Assembly: GCA_023151275.1 (NCBI GenBank)
Contig: JAKLJI010000001.1
Coordinates: forward strand, 82,409-146,408
Origin: Bacteroidia bacterium
GTDB lineage: Bacteria > Bacteroidota > Bacteroidia > UKL13-3
DNA: 64,000 nt
Direction: 5' to 3'
The notes below the pieces were generated by a model, which was not told the DNA's origin, did not search any database, and was given only the letters and a program-made list of their open reading frames with translations. Shown here piece by piece: positions 63,093 to 64,000 of the stretch (its first letter is position 1; each line of letters starts with the position of its first letter). A program made the position numbers and the translations under genes.

Positions 63093-63977
63093 TTACTGAA
63101 TAACAAGACGTTTAGTGGCAGTCCATTTTTCGGTTTGTATGCGAACCAAGTAAAGGCCCGAATTCAGCATGTTAGTTGGAAGCATAGGAGTTTGCCCTTC
63201 CGAGAATTGGACAGTCTGAATTTCGCGTCCATCCAAGCTCAGGATGCTTGCGGAATGCAGCTTTCCGTGTTGTTGCGCCAATTGAATGCTTACTTCATCG
63301 GAGGCAGGATTGGGGTATAGTTCAAATGAATTTGAACTAATATCTTCGAGAGAAGTACTAATTCCTTCGAAGGAAAGGTCATCCAGGAAAAGTGCGGCAT
63401 TGATTTCATAGGTTTCTCCGTATCCAAAAATGAAAGAAATGGAAGCGCTATCCGGCACATCAGAGCCAGAATAGGTTAATGGCGTGCTAACTTTAGTCCA
63501 ATCCGTTTGAATGGAATCAACCCGTATTTCCTGGCTATGCAGCATATCGTCGTTTTTATACAAGTAAACCGACACAATGAGATTCTGCCGGGTTGTGGCC
63601 TGCATTTTATACCAAAAGTTGAAGGCGGTTGGGGTGCCTGAAATTGGGAATTTTGTAGTGCTATTATCGCCCAATAAATCGCCTGTCATGGTTCCCATGT
63701 AAACCGGTTGTTTTTCTACCGCAGTATCTTCCAACACACGAAACATGGCCGAGTAGTTGCCGCTATGGGCATCTGTTGAAGGAACAACAGCAGAGGCATT
63801 TTGCGAATACTGCCAATACATGTTATTGCTCATCCAACCTTTTGGATTGATTAGTTTGTAGAGAAATAAATTAGTTGTATCCCAATTCTCAAAACCTCCG
63901 TTTGGGAGTTGCGCTTTAACCGGTCTTGAAATAAAAAGGCTGAGGCCTCCAATTAAAATAAGTGCTAGTTTTTTCAT
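63093..63977 (-). CDS. T9SS type A cargo protein (PCMD/CBM-like)
   Basis: This 294-residue secreted protein has a signal peptide (MKKLALILIGGLSLFISRPVKAQ), then LPNGGFENWDTT and a beta-sandwich of about 190 residues (AFNFWYKMQATTRQNLIVSVYL, FLDDLSFEG) resembling a PCMD or carbohydrate-binding jelly roll. A type A sorting domain follows from about residue 218 (FELYPNPASDEVSIQL, then LNSGLYLVRIQTEK). It lies three nucleotides before the TonB receptor gene and seems to share its transcript. This suggests that an exported substrate-binding protein works with the receptor. Confidence 0.82.
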   Translation of the reverse strand: MKKLALILIGGLSLFISRPVKAQLPNGGFENWDTTNLFLYKLINPKGWMSNNMYWQYSQNASAVVPSTDAHSGNYSAMFRVLEDTAVEKQPVYMGTMTGDLLGDNSTTKFPISGTPTAFNFWYKMQATTRQNLIVSVYLYKNDDMLHSQEIRVDSIQTDWTKVSTPLTYSGSDVPDSASISFIFGYGETYEINAALFLDDLSFEGISTSLEDISSNSFELYPNPASDEVSIQLAQQHGKLHSASILSLDGREIQTVQFSEGQTPMLPTNMLNSGLYLVRIQTEKWTATKRLVIQ

Positions 63978-64000
63978 GGTGTTTTTTATTGTTGTTTGCT

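Noticed and set aside
1..64000. CRISPR array, transposon, phage or integron
   Set aside because: No regularly spaced direct repeats, transposase, integrase or phage structural genes were seen on either strand.

Overview
The window reads as chromosomal DNA of a Bacteroidota species. Evidence: eight predicted secreted proteins, of which seven carry recognisable type IX secretion (T9SS) C-terminal sorting domains (type A ending in PNP-type motifs, or type B with the FTPNGDGxND motif) and most have signal peptides; a gldH gliding-motility lipoprotein gene; a TonB receptor next to a DUF4249 lipoprotein gene; a short primary sigma factor lacking the large N-terminal region; and repeated TAnnTTTG promoter motifs in place of the E. 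coli -10 box. Base composition is moderate to AT-rich. The order or genus cannot be fixed from what is visible. I see no transposase, phage gene, CRISPR array or rRNA.

Layout. 1-5,432 (minus strand): the 5' end of cysS, a DUF7033-like polysaccharide deacetylase, a Wzx-like flippase, pth, rplY with a strong terminator, prs, and tRNA-Gln(TTG) with its own terminator. 5,604-23,958 (all plus strand) is the accessory part: an orphan glycosyltransferase-like gene, two T9SS cargo genes (LamG and FG-GAP/VCBS), six tightly overlapping glycan and methyltransferase genes (11,612-16,751), and two large type-B T9SS proteins built from one shared cysteine-pair module. A 370-nt gap follows that holds a GC-rich, strongly folded element. 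24,329-35,223: fumC, a LysE exporter with palindromic operator candidates, a radical SAM/SPASM gene, radA, a small membrane protein, murQ with a lysine-rich tail, an S41 protease, trmB, a CPA2 antiporter and a universal stress protein.

35,330-49,642: a fused 2-oxoacid dehydrogenase E1, a T9SS protein, purL, a GluQ-RS-like synthetase, tatC, rpiB, meaB, an FMN reductase, then convergent holB-ricT-gldH, a 61-residue zinc-ribbon protein and comM. 49,727-64,000: an MsbA-like ABC exporter coupled to a GT9 glycosyltransferase, feoAB behind a perfect 19-bp palindrome, the primary sigma factor, a 1230-residue VPS10/BNR T9SS protein, and a minus-strand operon of T9SS protein, TonB receptor and DUF4249 lipoprotein.

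Together the genes combine housekeeping functions with a cell-surface programme. T9SS cargo, TonB uptake, glycan building and gliding are all represented. The best candidates for new biology are the six-gene glycan/methyltransferase cluster bracketed by T9SS cargo genes, the shared cysteine module of the two type-B proteins, the structured intergenic element near 24.0-24.2 kb, and the palindrome over the feoAB promoter.
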